Source: DASRAP01 sp964503275
Lineage (GTDB): Bacteria; Gemmatimonadota; Gemmatimonadetes; Gemmatimonadales; Gemmatimonadaceae
Assembly: GCA_964503275.1 (NCBI GenBank)
Contig: CAZCZO010000006.1
Location: forward strand, 87,117 to 151,116
DNA: 64,000 nucleotides
Direction: 5' to 3'
The notes beneath the pieces were generated by a model, which saw nothing but the letters and a program-made list of their open reading frames with translations, had not been told where the DNA came from and did not search any database. Of this stretch, positions 18,957 to 27,882 are shown in pieces. Numbering within the stretch: position 1 is the first letter of the stretch; the number at the start of each line of letters is the position of its first letter. A program made the translations under genes and the position numbers.

Positions 18957-19828
18957 TCGAGGTTCTCGACCTGTTCGCGGAGGCGTTCCAACTCCTCCTT
19001 GATCGTCACGACGTCGCGCTGCATCTCGGCGTCATTGCTCTTGCTGCCCGTGGTGTTCGCCTCGCGGAGCAGCTCCTGCAAGAGGAAGCCGAGCCGCTTG
19101 CCCACGGGCTCGTCGTCGTCGGCGTTGAGTGCCTCGTGGAACGCCACCGCGTGGGACCGGAAGCGGTCCAGCTCTTCGCCGATATCCCAGCGCTCGGCGG
19201 ACAATGCGACTTCCTGCGCCAACCGATGCTCGTCGACCGCGACGCCGTTCAGCAGCGCGGCCACGTTCGCCGTCAGGCGCTGCCGATACGCGCTGACCCG
19301 TTCGGGTGCGCGTTCCGCGAGTCGCCCGACGATCGTCTCGGCCGCCTGCAGGCGCGTGCGGAGTACTTCCGCCAGCCGTGCCCCCTCGGCGCGCCGCATG
19401 GCCAGCAGCGCATCCAGCGCGGCATCTACGACCGCGAGGGCCGGGGCGACGTCCTCGACCGCGTCCTCCTCGCGGACGCCCCCGACGACGCCGGGCACCC
19501 GCAGCACGGTCGCCACGTCCAGCTCCCCGCCTAGGGCGTACTGTGTGCGCAACGCTCGCAGCGTCGCGACCGCCGCCGCGAAGGCGGCGGTGTCGATCCG
19601 CGTGTCGGCCGACCGCTCGGACTCGAGTCGGGCGGTCACGGTCACGTGGCCGCGGGCGACCCGGCGACGTACCAGCTCGCGGACCTCGGCCTCCCAACGC
19701 GCGAGCGCGGGCGGCAACTTGAGGGCGGGGCTGAAGAAGCGATGGTTCACGGAGCGGACGTCCACGATGAGCGTCGCGCGACCCACCGGACCGCTGGCGG
19801 TCCCGAACCCGGTCATTGATCGGAGCAT
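18953..19828 (-). CDS. YicC-family endoribonuclease
   Basis: A 291-aa YicC-like protein beginning with the family signature MLRSMTGFGTA. The N-terminal domain has VRSVNHRFF. The C-terminal DUF1732 region has KRLGFLLQELLREANTTGSKS and a coiled tail of Glu/Arg-rich helix. E. coli YicC has been described as an endoribonuclease acting on small RNAs; its role in this organism is inferred. It is the first gene of the long yicC-to-aroE run, with 51 bp upstream separating it from the next gene. Confidence 0.93.
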   Translation of the reverse strand: MLRSMTGFGTASGPVGRATLIVDVRSVNHRFFSPALKLPPALARWEAEVRELVRRRVARGHVTVTARLESERSADTRIDTAAFAAAVATLRALRTQYALGGELDVATVLRVPGVVGGVREEDAVEDVAPALAVVDAALDALLAMRRAEGARLAEVLRTRLQAAETIVGRLAERAPERVSAYRQRLTANVAALLNGVAVDEHRLAQEVALSAERWDIGEELDRFRSHAVAFHEALNADDDEPVGKRLGFLLQELLREANTTGSKSNDAEMQRDVVTIKEELERLREQVENLE

Positions 19829-19879
19829 AACCCCGTAAGTTACTGCCAGACCGCCGGTTACGGAAGTCGCCTGAACCGT

Positions 19880-21796
19880 TCAGTCTGAGAAGTGCCAGCG
19901 GACACCGTAGAAATTGATGCGCTGAGGGATCAGGAAGCCCGGGACGGCCTGGTAAGGAGTGCCGGTGTAATTCCGGAACTGCCAGGAGATGGTCGCCGTC
20001 CGAATACGGATCTCGATCCGCGATGACCAGTAGGCGGCCCCAGCGATCGTCAACGGCTCCTCGACCAGCGGCATCACCACGTCGCCGACGCTGCGGTACT
20101 CGATCGCGCCGCGGAACGTGAAGTCGCCGCGCGGGAACCGCTCCCGCCACTCCGTGTCGATGTACACGCGCGCCCGGACATCAAGGTCTGGGCGGTACGG
20201 CCCGGCCGAGTCCCATTGGATCGCCTGCACATCGAGGTTCAGCCGACGGTACAGCGGTCCGCGAAGGCTGAACGTCAGTCCGCGACGCTCGGGCACCGCG
20301 ACGCTGTCATAGTCCAACTGGAAGATGATGGGGGCGGCGAGACGCGCCCCCGCGACGACCAGCGACCCGGCCCCCAGGTCCCATCCACGGACGCGCAGGC
20401 TACCGCCCGCTCGATACGACGTCGACGCGACCTCGGCGTTCGACCACATCGGCGCGCGCTGGCTCACGCCGCCATCAAGCGTGACGCGGGAGCGCCAACG
20501 ATACTGGGCGCTGACGTCCACCCGGCTGATCGAATCCTCGGCTTGCTGCTCATAGCGCGCCGACAGCGCGAGCCCCGACCGCTGCCACGATCCGCGCATC
20601 GTCGGTGACAGGTACCAAGCCTCGCCGACCATGCGATAGTGCGCACCGCCAGCGATCTGGAGCGCTCCCATGCTCCGACCGACCAGCGCCACGATCTGGC
20701 GTCGGGAGGCCGCGCTGTCCGGCACGACCGCAAGCGAGTCGCTGGCGTCGCGCGGCGTCGGCCGCACGCCAGCGACGGTATCTTCGCGCCACGACCCCGA
20801 GGCCGCGATCAGTTGCGCCCAGCTGCCGGGGCGCGATGGACTTCCGTACGCGGCCCGGGCGATGACCTGTGTCGCCGTGCCGGCGTACGGCGACAACTCC
20901 GCTGGTGCCTCGAGCACCCCGGTCGTCTTGTTCCGGCTTCGGCGATTGCGATGGATCGCCAGATCAGTCGACCACGCGCCCGCCGCCCACCCGACCCGAC
21001 CGAACAACGACAGACCGTCGCCGTCGCCGCCCACCCGCCGGTTCAACGTGCCGAACTGTTGGAACCCGAACTGCGCGGCGACGCCGGTGGCGAAGCGACG
21101 GCCGAAGAATCCTCGGTAGAGGTTGGTGTCATCGTCGCCGGTGTATACATCGACGCGCGTGGTCGGGATGCGGCTCGTCACCCGCCAAGATCGCAGATGG
21201 ACGCGGAGTTCCGTGGGCGTGGCTTCGACGGTGATCGCCTCCATGCTCCAGATATCCACGCTGCCGAGATCGCGGGCGGCGCCAGCCCGCAGATCGATCG
21301 CGTCGAGCTCGGCGCCGTCCAGGAAGATCCGCACGCGGGCAGGGTCCCCCATCCAGGTCACCACTTGCGGGGCCAAGATGTAACCACTGCGCAGCACCGA
21401 AGTCCCCGGAATACGCTCCAACAGTTCCGCCAGCGACTGGGCCCCGGTCTGCGCGATCTGGTCGCCCTCCCAGCGATACAGATCACCCGTGGCGGCGCCG
21501 AGCACGCCGGGCACCTCCGGGAGCGGGGGCTTGAACGTGTCGATCGGTGCGAGCACACGCGGACGCAGCGGCAGGGTGTCGCGCGCGCGGAGTGAGTCCC
21601 GCCGCGTCAGCGAATCGGGCCCCCGCAGCGAATCGCGACGGGACAAAGAATCCCGTCGCTGGATCGAGTCGCGCATCGCGAGCGAATCCCGACGCAGTGT
21701 CGAGTCGCGGACGCGAAGGGTGTCACGGCCCGTGCCCTGTGCGCCGGCGACCGTCGCTGCAGCGACGGTCACGGCGAGGACCAACAACACGCGCAT
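19880..21796 (-). CDS. Outer-membrane plug/beta-barrel protein with N-terminal hexapeptide repeat
   Basis: A 638-aa protein with a signal peptide (residues 1-20, ending AGAQ). Residues 24-77 form nine tandem hexads of the type RDSLxx. A TonB-receptor plug-like region follows (about 95-195: AQSLAELLERIPGTSVLR, RIFLDGAELDAIDL, VEAT). The rest alternates aromatic and polar residues like a beta-barrel and ends in Phe-Ser-Asp. It lies 3 bp after the leucyl aminopeptidase. The overall design suggests a TonB-dependent-receptor relative, but the barrel is short and no TonB box is evident. Substrate unknown. Confidence 0.75.
   Translation of the reverse strand: MRVLLVLAVTVAAATVAGAQGTGRDTLRVRDSTLRRDSLAMRDSIQRRDSLSRRDSLRGPDSLTRRDSLRARDTLPLRPRVLAPIDTFKPPLPEVPGVLGAATGDLYRWEGDQIAQTGAQSLAELLERIPGTSVLRSGYILAPQVVTWMGDPARVRIFLDGAELDAIDLRAGAARDLGSVDIWSMEAITVEATPTELRVHLRSWRVTSRIPTTRVDVYTGDDDTNLYRGFFGRRFATGVAAQFGFQQFGTLNRRVGGDGDGLSLFGRVGWAAGAWSTDLAIHRNRRSRNKTTGVLEAPAELSPYAGTATQVIARAAYGSPSRPGSWAQLIAASGSWREDTVAGVRPTPRDASDSLAVVPDSAASRRQIVALVGRSMGALQIAGGAHYRMVGEAWYLSPTMRGSWQRSGLALSARYEQQAEDSISRVDVSAQYRWRSRVTLDGGVSQRAPMWSNAEVASTSYRAGGSLRVRGWDLGAGSLVVAGARLAAPIIFQLDYDSVAVPERRGLTFSLRGPLYRRLNLDVQAIQWDSAGPYRPDLDVRARVYIDTEWRERFPRGDFTFRGAIEYRSVGDVVMPLVEEPLTIAGAAYWSSRIEIRIRTATISWQFRNYTGTPYQAVPGFLIPQRINFYGVRWHFSD
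21566..21727 (-). repeat. 18-bp minisatellite encoding nine RDSLxx hexads
   Basis: Within the outer-membrane protein gene, 162 bp encode nine consecutive six-residue units: RDTLRV, RDSTLR, RDSLAM, RDSIQR, RDSLSR, RDSLRG, PDSLTR, RDSLRA, RDTLPL. The core R-D-S/T is kept while the last two residues vary. The codons differ between copies, so the repeat is old or under protein-level selection rather than a fresh slippage product. Confidence 0.9.
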
Positions 21797-21799
21797 GGC

Positions 21800-23281
21800 T
21801 CAGCCGACTCGGCCGCGCACGAACTCCACGAACGTCCCGACGGGGGTTCCGGTGGGCCCCTTCGGAATGAACCCGAGATCCGATTCCGAGTACGCGGTAC
21901 CGGCGATGTCGAGATGCGCCCACGGGTACTCGCCGATGAACGACGCGAGGAAGTGTGCGGCCGTGATGGTGCCCGCCGCTCGCCCGCCGGAGTTCTTGAC
22001 GTCGGCGACATCGGAGGTGATGAGTTCGCGGTAGCTGTCCCAGAGCGGCAAGCGCCAGCCAGGTTCGGCCGCGCGGGATGCCGCCGAGAGCAGCTCCTCC
22101 GCCAGATCGCCGTCAGTCCCGAGGACCGCCGTCGCGCTGTGCCCCAGCGCGATCACGCAGGCGCCGGTGAGCGTCGCCGCGTCGACGACGGCGGCCGGCT
22201 TGAAGCGGATCGCGTACGTCAACAGGTCCGCCAACACCATACGCCCCTCCGCGTCGGTGTTGATCACTTCGATCGTCTTGCCATTCATCGCGCGGATCAC
22301 ATCACCGGGCTTGTAGGCCTCACCCGAGGGCATGTTCGTGGTCGCGCCGATCAGACCGACCACATTGATCGGCAGGCCGAGCCGCCCGATGGCCTCCATC
22401 GCGCCGAGCACGCCCGCCGCGCCGCACATGTCGAACTTCATCCACTCCATTCCGGCCGCGGGCTTGATCGAGATGCCGCCGGTGTCGAAACAGAGCCCTT
22501 TGCCGACCAGCACGATCGGCGCCTGTCGCCCGCCGCCGCGATGTTCGAGCGCGACGAGCCGCGGTTCCTGCGCGGTGCCTTGGGCCACCGCCAGGAAGGC
22601 GCCCGCCTTGAGGGCGGTGAGTTCGGACCGTCCGAGCACGGTGAGCTTCATGTTGTGCGTGCGCGCGATCTGCCGCGCCGTATCCGCCAGGAAGTCCGGC
22701 GTGCACAGATTCGGCGGCATCATGCCGAGCCGCCGTGCCAACGCGTAGCCTGCCGCGATCGCACTGCCGCTGCGCACCCCGGCACGGAGCGATGCTCCGT
22801 CCGTCGGCGCGATCACGAGGACCTCGGTGAGCGCATCGCGCCGGTCCTCTTCGGGGACGGGCGATTTGAGGTCCGCGTACTCCCAGGCACCCAGGGAGGC
22901 TCCGATCGTCACCGCCTCAGCCTCGACCGTCGACAACGGACCGGCGAAGACCGCCATGGTGGCCGCACCCATCCCCTTGCCCGCCCGTGCGGCGATCGCA
23001 GCCGCACGCCGCAGTGCCGGCACGCGATCCTCGGTCCCCAATCCGACCAGGACGAGGCGGACCGGGCCACCGGCGCGACCGGCACGGCTGATGACGAACT
23101 GTTCATCGCGCCGGCCGCGGAAATCGCGCCGTCGGCACGCCGCGCTGAGCTGCCCGCCGAAGCGTACGTCGAGCTTCTTGAGCGCCGGCGGCAGCGCGGT
23201 CGTCTGCGGCAGCAGGACCGCCAGCAACGGGACGCGCACCGCCGACGGGTCGCCGAGCCGAGCTACGAGGTTCAAGGACAT
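21800..23281 (-). CDS. pepA: Leucyl aminopeptidase (M17 family)
   Basis: Hexameric two-metal aminopeptidase releasing N-terminal residues from peptides. About 493 aa from the ATG at 23281 (MSLNLVARL). The C-terminal catalytic domain has VGKGLCFDTGGISIKP (metal-binding Lys and Asp), MKFDMCGAAG, and the signature NTDAEGRMVLADLL. It also has ATLTGACVIALG. A GTG at 23317 overlaps the icd stop as GTGA and would add 12 residues. Given how common such overlaps are here, it is a serious alternative start. Cytosolic. Confidence 0.93.
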   Translation of the reverse strand: MSLNLVARLGDPSAVRVPLLAVLLPQTTALPPALKKLDVRFGGQLSAACRRRDFRGRRDEQFVISRAGRAGGPVRLVLVGLGTEDRVPALRRAAAIAARAGKGMGAATMAVFAGPLSTVEAEAVTIGASLGAWEYADLKSPVPEEDRRDALTEVLVIAPTDGASLRAGVRSGSAIAAGYALARRLGMMPPNLCTPDFLADTARQIARTHNMKLTVLGRSELTALKAGAFLAVAQGTAQEPRLVALEHRGGGRQAPIVLVGKGLCFDTGGISIKPAAGMEWMKFDMCGAAGVLGAMEAIGRLGLPINVVGLIGATTNMPSGEAYKPGDVIRAMNGKTIEVINTDAEGRMVLADLLTYAIRFKPAAVVDAATLTGACVIALGHSATAVLGTDGDLAEELLSAASRAAEPGWRLPLWDSYRELITSDVADVKNSGGRAAGTITAAHFLASFIGEYPWAHLDIAGTAYSESDLGFIPKGPTGTPVGTFVEFVRGRVG

Positions 23282-23313
23282 GGGGACCGACACAGGTGAG
23301 GGGTGCGACGCGA

Positions 23314-24552
23314 TCACGCGTGCATCGCGGCGATCATCGCATCGGCGAACTCGGAGGTCTTCACTTCACGCGCGCCCGGCATCTGTCGTGCGAGATCGTA
23401 GGTGACGGTCTTCGCCGCGATCGCCTGCTCCATGCCGCGGGTGATCAGCGCTGCCGCCTCGGTCCACCCCATATGCTCGAACATCATCACCCCCGACAGG
23501 ATCACGGACCCGGGGTTGATCTTGTCCAGACCGGCATACTTCGGTGCCGTACCGTGCGTCGCTTCGAATACCGCCACACCGTCCCCAACGTTCCCACCGG
23601 GTGCGATGCCGAGGCCGCCGACCTGCGCGGCGGCCGCGTCGGACACATAGTCGCCGTTCAGATTCGGCGTCGCGATGACCGAGTACTCGTCCGGGCGCAG
23701 GAGCAGCTGCTGGAACATCGAGTCGGCGATCCGGTCCTTGATCAACACCGTGCCGGCAGGGACCGCCCCGGTCACCGCGCTCTCCGCGATGGTCTGGGCG
23801 CCGAAGCGCTCGGCCGCGACCTCGTAGCCCCAGTCGCGGAAGCCGCCTTCGGTGAACTTCATGATGTTCCCCTTGTGCATGAGCGTCACCGACGGGCGCC
23901 CGTGCTTGATCGCGTAGGTGATGGCCATCGCGACCAATCGCTTGGACCCGAACGGCGACATCGGCTTGATGCCGATCGCGGAGCCCTCACGGATCTGCTT
24001 GCCATACTCGCGTCCGATGAACTCGCGCAGTCCGTTCGCCTCGGTGCTCCCCGCCTTGAACTCGATCCCCGAGTACACATCCTCGATGTTCTCGCGAAAG
24101 ATCACCACGTTCAGCTTCCCGGGCGCCTTCACGGGGGCGCCGACGCCCTCGAAGTACCGCACCGGCCGGATGCAGGCGTACAGATCGAGTTCCTGTCGGA
24201 GCGCCACGTTGAGCGACCGGATCCCCGTGCCCACCGGCGTGGTGAGTGGCCCCTTGATCCCGACGCGGAACTCGCCGAAGGCCTGGATCGTCTCGGCCGG
24301 CAGCCAGTCGCCGAAGCGGTCATGTGCCTTCTCACCAGCGAAGACTTCCATCCAGTGGATCCGTCGCGTGCCGCCATAGGCGCGCGCGACCGCGGCGTCG
24401 AACACGCGGACCGAGGCCCGCCAGATGTCGACCCCAGTGCCATCGCCTTCGATGAACGGGATGATGGGATTGTCAGGAACGACGAGGTCGCCGTTGCGGA
24501 AGTCGATGCGGTCGCCCGAGGCCGGGACCGTCGAGAGTTTGTAGGTCGTCAT
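23314..24552 (-). CDS. icd: Isocitrate dehydrogenase (NADP-type)
   Basis: Oxidative decarboxylation of isocitrate to 2-oxoglutarate. The 412-aa protein is close in form to E. coli Icd: RSLNVALRQELDLYACIRPVR includes the Ser contacting isocitrate (the phosphorylation site in E. coli), and YAIKHGRPSVTLMHKGNIMK and TPNLNGDYVSDA are present. EATHGTAPKYAG carries the Lys-Tyr pair that favours NADP. The start is ATG at 24552. Its stop meets the aminopeptidase start. Confidence 0.96.
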   Translation of the reverse strand: MTTYKLSTVPASGDRIDFRNGDLVVPDNPIIPFIEGDGTGVDIWRASVRVFDAAVARAYGGTRRIHWMEVFAGEKAHDRFGDWLPAETIQAFGEFRVGIKGPLTTPVGTGIRSLNVALRQELDLYACIRPVRYFEGVGAPVKAPGKLNVVIFRENIEDVYSGIEFKAGSTEANGLREFIGREYGKQIREGSAIGIKPMSPFGSKRLVAMAITYAIKHGRPSVTLMHKGNIMKFTEGGFRDWGYEVAAERFGAQTIAESAVTGAVPAGTVLIKDRIADSMFQQLLLRPDEYSVIATPNLNGDYVSDAAAAQVGGLGIAPGGNVGDGVAVFEATHGTAPKYAGLDKINPGSVILSGVMMFEHMGWTEAAALITRGMEQAIAAKTVTYDLARQMPGAREVKTSEFADAMIAAMHA

Positions 24553-24603
24553 GCGCGAAACCTAGGACGCCTCACCGCGTCCAACAAGACGCCGACGAGG
24601 GCC

Positions 24604-25572
24604 TCAGACGACCGGATCGGGCAGTGGGCGACCAGCGAAGTGGGCGTCGAGGTTGGCCAGGACCCGCTCGCCCATCGCGACCCGCGTCTCGAGGGTCGCA
24701 CTGCCCAGATGCGGGAGCAGTACGACTTGCGGCCGCACCAGCATCTCGGGTGCGATGTGGGGTTCGCGGGCATGCACGTCGAGGCCCGCACCGGCGAGGA
24801 TCCCGGCATCGATGGCCGCGAGGAGGTCCGACTCGTTCACGATGTCACCGCGCGCGGTGTTGATGAGGAATGAGCCGGGCCGCGCCGCAGCGAGCACCGC
24901 GGCATCGATCATGCCGCGCGTCGTCGGCGTCGACGGACAGTGCACGGAGACGATATCGCTGCTCGCGAACAGCGCCTGGAGCGACGGGACGGCCGTCCCG
25001 AGGACGTCGACGCCGGGCGCGGTCGGCCGAGGCGTGAAATACCGGATCGGCATCCCGAAGCCGTGGTGCGCGCGATGCGCGACGGCTTGACCGATCCGGC
25101 CATAGCCGACGATCCCGAGGGTCATACCGCTGAGCCGACGACCCAGCAGATGGGTGGGGCGCCACCCCTGCCATGCGCCAGCGCGCAGCTCGCGCTCCCC
25201 TTCTCCGAGGCGGCGGACCGTCGCCAGCATCAACGCGATGGTGAGGTCGGCCGTGTCGGCCGTCAGGACGCCGGGGGTGTTCGTCACCGCGATCCCCAGG
25301 GCACGCGCCTGTGCGACGGCGATGTGCTCGGTGCCGACGCCGAAGTTCGCCAAGAGCGCCGCCCGGCTCGGCGCCTCCGGCAGCGCATCGGGTCCGACCC
25401 GATCCGCGACCGAGCACACGATCGCATCGTACTGCCCCCACGCGGCGCGGATCCGCTCGGGCGGCCACGTTGCATCAGTGGGGTTCAGGTCGCAGTCATA
25501 GCGCGCCGTCAGGTCGGCCTCGATCGGCGCGGGCAGTCGCCGCAACACGGCGACCCGCGGCCGCTCCGTCAC
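24604..25572 (-). CDS. D-isomer 2-hydroxyacid dehydrogenase, probable hydroxypyruvate/glyoxylate reductase
   Basis: A 322-aa member of the D-2-hydroxyacid dehydrogenase family. The Rossmann motif is G156-YGRI-G161. The catalytic triad is R241 (NTARGD), E270 (AREPH) and H288 (LPHLGSAT). The GVGTEHI and NTPGVLT motifs are typical of glyoxylate/hydroxypyruvate reductases. The GTG at 25572 overlaps the stop of the upstream serine-glyoxylate aminotransferase. That pairing argues for reduction of hydroxypyruvate to D-glycerate, though glyoxylate may also be used. Confidence 0.88.
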   Translation of the reverse strand: MTERPRVAVLRRLPAPIEADLTARYDCDLNPTDATWPPERIRAAWGQYDAIVCSVADRVGPDALPEAPSRAALLANFGVGTEHIAVAQARALGIAVTNTPGVLTADTADLTIALMLATVRRLGEGERELRAGAWQGWRPTHLLGRRLSGMTLGIVGYGRIGQAVAHRAHHGFGMPIRYFTPRPTAPGVDVLGTAVPSLQALFASSDIVSVHCPSTPTTRGMIDAAVLAAARPGSFLINTARGDIVNESDLLAAIDAGILAGAGLDVHAREPHIAPEMLVRPQVVLLPHLGSATLETRVAMGERVLANLDAHFAGRPLPDPVV

Positions 25573-26738
25573 GCCGATGCCGCGCTGCGAAAGCTGGCCT
25601 GCGCCGCCGCGACGCCACGCCCCGCAGCGATCGGCACACCGACATCCTGCAGCGCCATCTCGACGCCGCCGAGCGCGCCGAGCAGCATCAATTCGTTCAG
25701 ATCACCGAGATGGCCGATGCGGAAGAGCTTGCCGGCGAGCGCGCCGAGTCCCGCCCCCAGCGAGAGACGGTAGCGATGGAACGCGCGCGACAGCAGCGCC
25801 GGTGCTTCGCCACCGGGCAGCATCACCGCGGTGACCGTGTTGCTCGCGATCGACTCCGCGGTCGCACAGAGCGGGAGCCCCCACGCCGCCACCGCAGCGC
25901 GTACGCCGCGCGCGAGGTGCTGGTGTCGTGCCGCGACATTGGGCATCCCTTCGTCCAGCAGCATCGTGAGCGACTCCTGCAATCCATACAGCAGCGACAG
26001 GGCTGGCGTGTACGGGAAGTACCCGGCGTCGTTGTTCGTGATCATCGGACGCAGGTCGAAGAAGGCCCGTGGACAGGTGGCCTCGGCCACCCGCTGCAGG
26101 GCCCGCGGGCTGACGGCGAGGATCCCGAGCCCGGCCGGGAGCATGAATCCCTTCTGACTGCCGGTGATCGCCAGATCCACGCCCCACGCGTCCATCTGGA
26201 AGTCGAGCGACGCGATCGAGCTGACCCCATCCACGTACAGCAGCGCCGGGTGGTCCGCCGCGTCGAGGGCGCGCCGCACGGCCGCGATGTCGCTGGTCAC
26301 GCCCGTCGACGTCTCGTTGTGCGCGACCAGAACGCCGCGGATGCGACGATCCGTGTCGGCGCGCAGCGCGGCTTCGATCGCCTCCACCGGCGCGGCCGTC
26401 CCCCACGGCGCATCGAGCACGTCGACCACGAACCCCAGCCGCTGCGCCGCATCGACGAAGAGGTGCGAGAACTGCCCGTAGCGGGTGCCCAGCAACCGGT
26501 CGCCGGGATGCAGCGTGTTCACCAACGCCGCCTCCCACATCCCGCTGCCCGTCGCGGGGAACACGAACGCGCGCGCCTGCTCGCTGCCCACGATGCGCGG
26601 CAGCCGATCCAAGATGTCCCGCACTAAATGGGGGAACTCAGGCGACCGATGGTCCGCCATAGCGCGATGCATCGCGCGGAGGATACGATCCGGGACGTTG
26701 GTCGGCCCGGGCACGTAGAGGAAGTCACGACCAGGCAT
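25569..26738 (-). CDS. Class V aminotransferase, probable serine-glyoxylate aminotransferase
   Basis: A PLP enzyme of 389 aa. It opens with YVPGPTNVPDRIL, the phosphate/carboxylate region of the serine-pyruvate and alanine-glyoxylate aminotransferase group. The PLP Asp is D170 (YVDGVSS) and the Schiff-base Lys is K196 (TGSQKGF). It likely moves the amino group of serine, or alanine, to glyoxylate, giving hydroxypyruvate and glycine. The next gene is the matching reductase. Alternatives are alanine-glyoxylate transaminase or an archaeal-type aspartate aminotransferase. Confidence 0.87.
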   Translation of the reverse strand: MPGRDFLYVPGPTNVPDRILRAMHRAMADHRSPEFPHLVRDILDRLPRIVGSEQARAFVFPATGSGMWEAALVNTLHPGDRLLGTRYGQFSHLFVDAAQRLGFVVDVLDAPWGTAAPVEAIEAALRADTDRRIRGVLVAHNETSTGVTSDIAAVRRALDAADHPALLYVDGVSSIASLDFQMDAWGVDLAITGSQKGFMLPAGLGILAVSPRALQRVAEATCPRAFFDLRPMITNNDAGYFPYTPALSLLYGLQESLTMLLDEGMPNVAARHQHLARGVRAAVAAWGLPLCATAESIASNTVTAVMLPGGEAPALLSRAFHRYRLSLGAGLGALAGKLFRIGHLGDLNELMLLGALGGVEMALQDVGVPIAAGRGVAAAQASFRSAASA

Positions 26739-26747
26739 GGCGCTGAC

Positions 26748-27119
26748 TCAGTGAGGGAATCCGCGATCGACCAACCACTGGTCGACGGACGCGACGGCGG
26801 TCGCGATGGCGGATCGCACGGCGGGGATCCGGTCCAATGCCGCGTCCGAGGCGAGTCGTTCGACCTCGCCGCACAGCGCCTGCAACCGGGTGGCGCCCAC
26901 CTGACCGGAGCTGCCTTTGAGGGCGTGCGCCGCTTGGCGGATGGCGTCGGTGTCACCGTCCGCGAGGCCGGTGTCGATGGCCGCCAGCCGGATCCGGACC
27001 TGCTCTCGGTAGAGCCCCACCAGCTGGGTCAGCAATGGCATTCCGCCGAACGCACGGAGGCCCTCGAGGATCGTGGGGTCCACGGCCTCGGTCGAGGGAG
27101 TGGCTGGGGTGTCGGACAC
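26748..27119 (-). CDS. HPt domain protein
   Basis: A 123-aa protein made up almost wholly of one histidine phosphotransfer domain, a four-helix bundle. The phospho-acceptor is H65 in QAAHALKGSSGQVGA. It would relay phosphate between a hybrid histidine kinase and a response regulator, neither of which is in the window. The start is taken as GTG at 27119 (VSDTPATPS). The longer open frame runs into the tRNA gene and is rejected. It ends 9 bp before the aminotransferase. Confidence 0.88.
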   Translation of the reverse strand: MSDTPATPSTEAVDPTILEGLRAFGGMPLLTQLVGLYREQVRIRLAAIDTGLADGDTDAIRQAAHALKGSSGQVGATRLQALCGEVERLASDAALDRIPAVRSAIATAVASVDQWLVDRGFPH

Positions 27120-27182
27120 GTGAAGGAACGGGCGGCGGAGGCTTCGCGGCCCGAGTGGGCGGCCAGACTCAACTACGGAGAA

Positions 27183-27267
27183 TGCCCGGGGCGGGACTCG
27201 AACCCGCAAGCTCGCGAGGAGCGGGGGATTTTGAGTCCCCTGCGTCTACCAATTCCACCACCCGGGC
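27183..27267 (-). tRNA. tRNA-Leu (CAA)
   Basis: An 85-nt type II tRNA. The acceptor stem GCCCGGG pairs with CCCGGGC, and the discriminator is A. The D-arm contains GGTGGAATTGGTAGAC. The anticodon stem GGGGA/TCCCC encloses the 7-nt loop CTCAAAA, so the anticodon is CAA, reading UUG. A long variable arm (about CGCTCCTCGCGAGCTTGCG) and the T-arm GGGTTCGAGTCCC follow. The CCA end is not encoded. Confidence 0.96.
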
Positions 27268-27303
27268 AACGCACCGGAATAGTACTACCGGTACCTCACG
27301 GCA

Positions 27304-27882
27304 TCAATCGGCCGGTGGTGGAACGCGCCGCGCGGTGGGTGGCGGTGGCGGGCGGCGGCCGTCGGGCGCGCCGGGCCCACGTCCGCGTCCGGCCTCGTGC
27401 GACTCGGCTGCGCGACGCAGTTCGTCGGAGCGACGCGTCAGTTCCTCCTCGAACGCGAAATAGCGGGCGCGTTGTACCGGCGTCAGGAACTGGGACAGCG
27501 CGCGCTGCTCGTCCTCCAGGAGACTGAGACGTTCCCGCTGCAGCTCCAGCACGCGATCCAAGAGGGTACCCACCTCGGCCTGGTTGACGCTGTCCTTCAC
27601 GCGCATCGCGTCCCGCAGTGACTGGCGGGTGGCCCGGTCGTCGCGTCCGAGCGCGATGCGGCGCGGTCCGAAGCGGGCGCTATGCTCGCGCATCTGCCGC
27701 ACCTGCGCATCGGACAAGCGCAACTGCTCGCGCAGCAGCTCTCCCATCCGCTCTTGGATCCGCCGGTCGAGCTCCGCGGGTGGGCGACGGCTGCTGTCGG
27801 CGCCCCGACCCATGGAGCCGCGCTGCGCCTCGGCGCTCGAGACCACGAGCGCCAGGGCGAACAGACTGAGGAGCGTGCGCAT
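27304..27882 (-). CDS. Spy/CpxP-like periplasmic protein
   Basis: A 192-aa exported protein: signal peptide 1-19 (ends AEAQ), then a long, charged, helical region (residues about 35-155) rich in Arg, Glu and Leu, with SDAQVRQM and FLTPVQRARYFAF. These resemble the paired LTxxQ motifs of Spy/CpxP/ZraP chaperones and metal sensors. The tail is Gly/Arg/Pro-rich (GRRPPPPPTARR). The ATG overlaps the anti-sigma gene stop by one base (TGATG). Location after an ECF sigma/anti-sigma pair suggests a role in envelope stress sensing. Confidence 0.7.
   Translation of the reverse strand: MRTLLSLFALALVVSSAEAQRGSMGRGADSSRRPPAELDRRIQERMGELLREQLRLSDAQVRQMREHSARFGPRRIALGRDDRATRQSLRDAMRVKDSVNQAEVGTLLDRVLELQRERLSLLEDEQRALSQFLTPVQRARYFAFEEELTRRSDELRRAAESHEAGRGRGPGAPDGRRPPPPPTARRVPPPAD

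Noticed and set aside
27120..27209. N-terminal extension of the HPt protein reaching upstream of 27119
   Set aside because: It runs through the 3' part of the tRNA-Leu gene, and the encoded MRVRVPPRAF is a typical translated tRNA T-arm.
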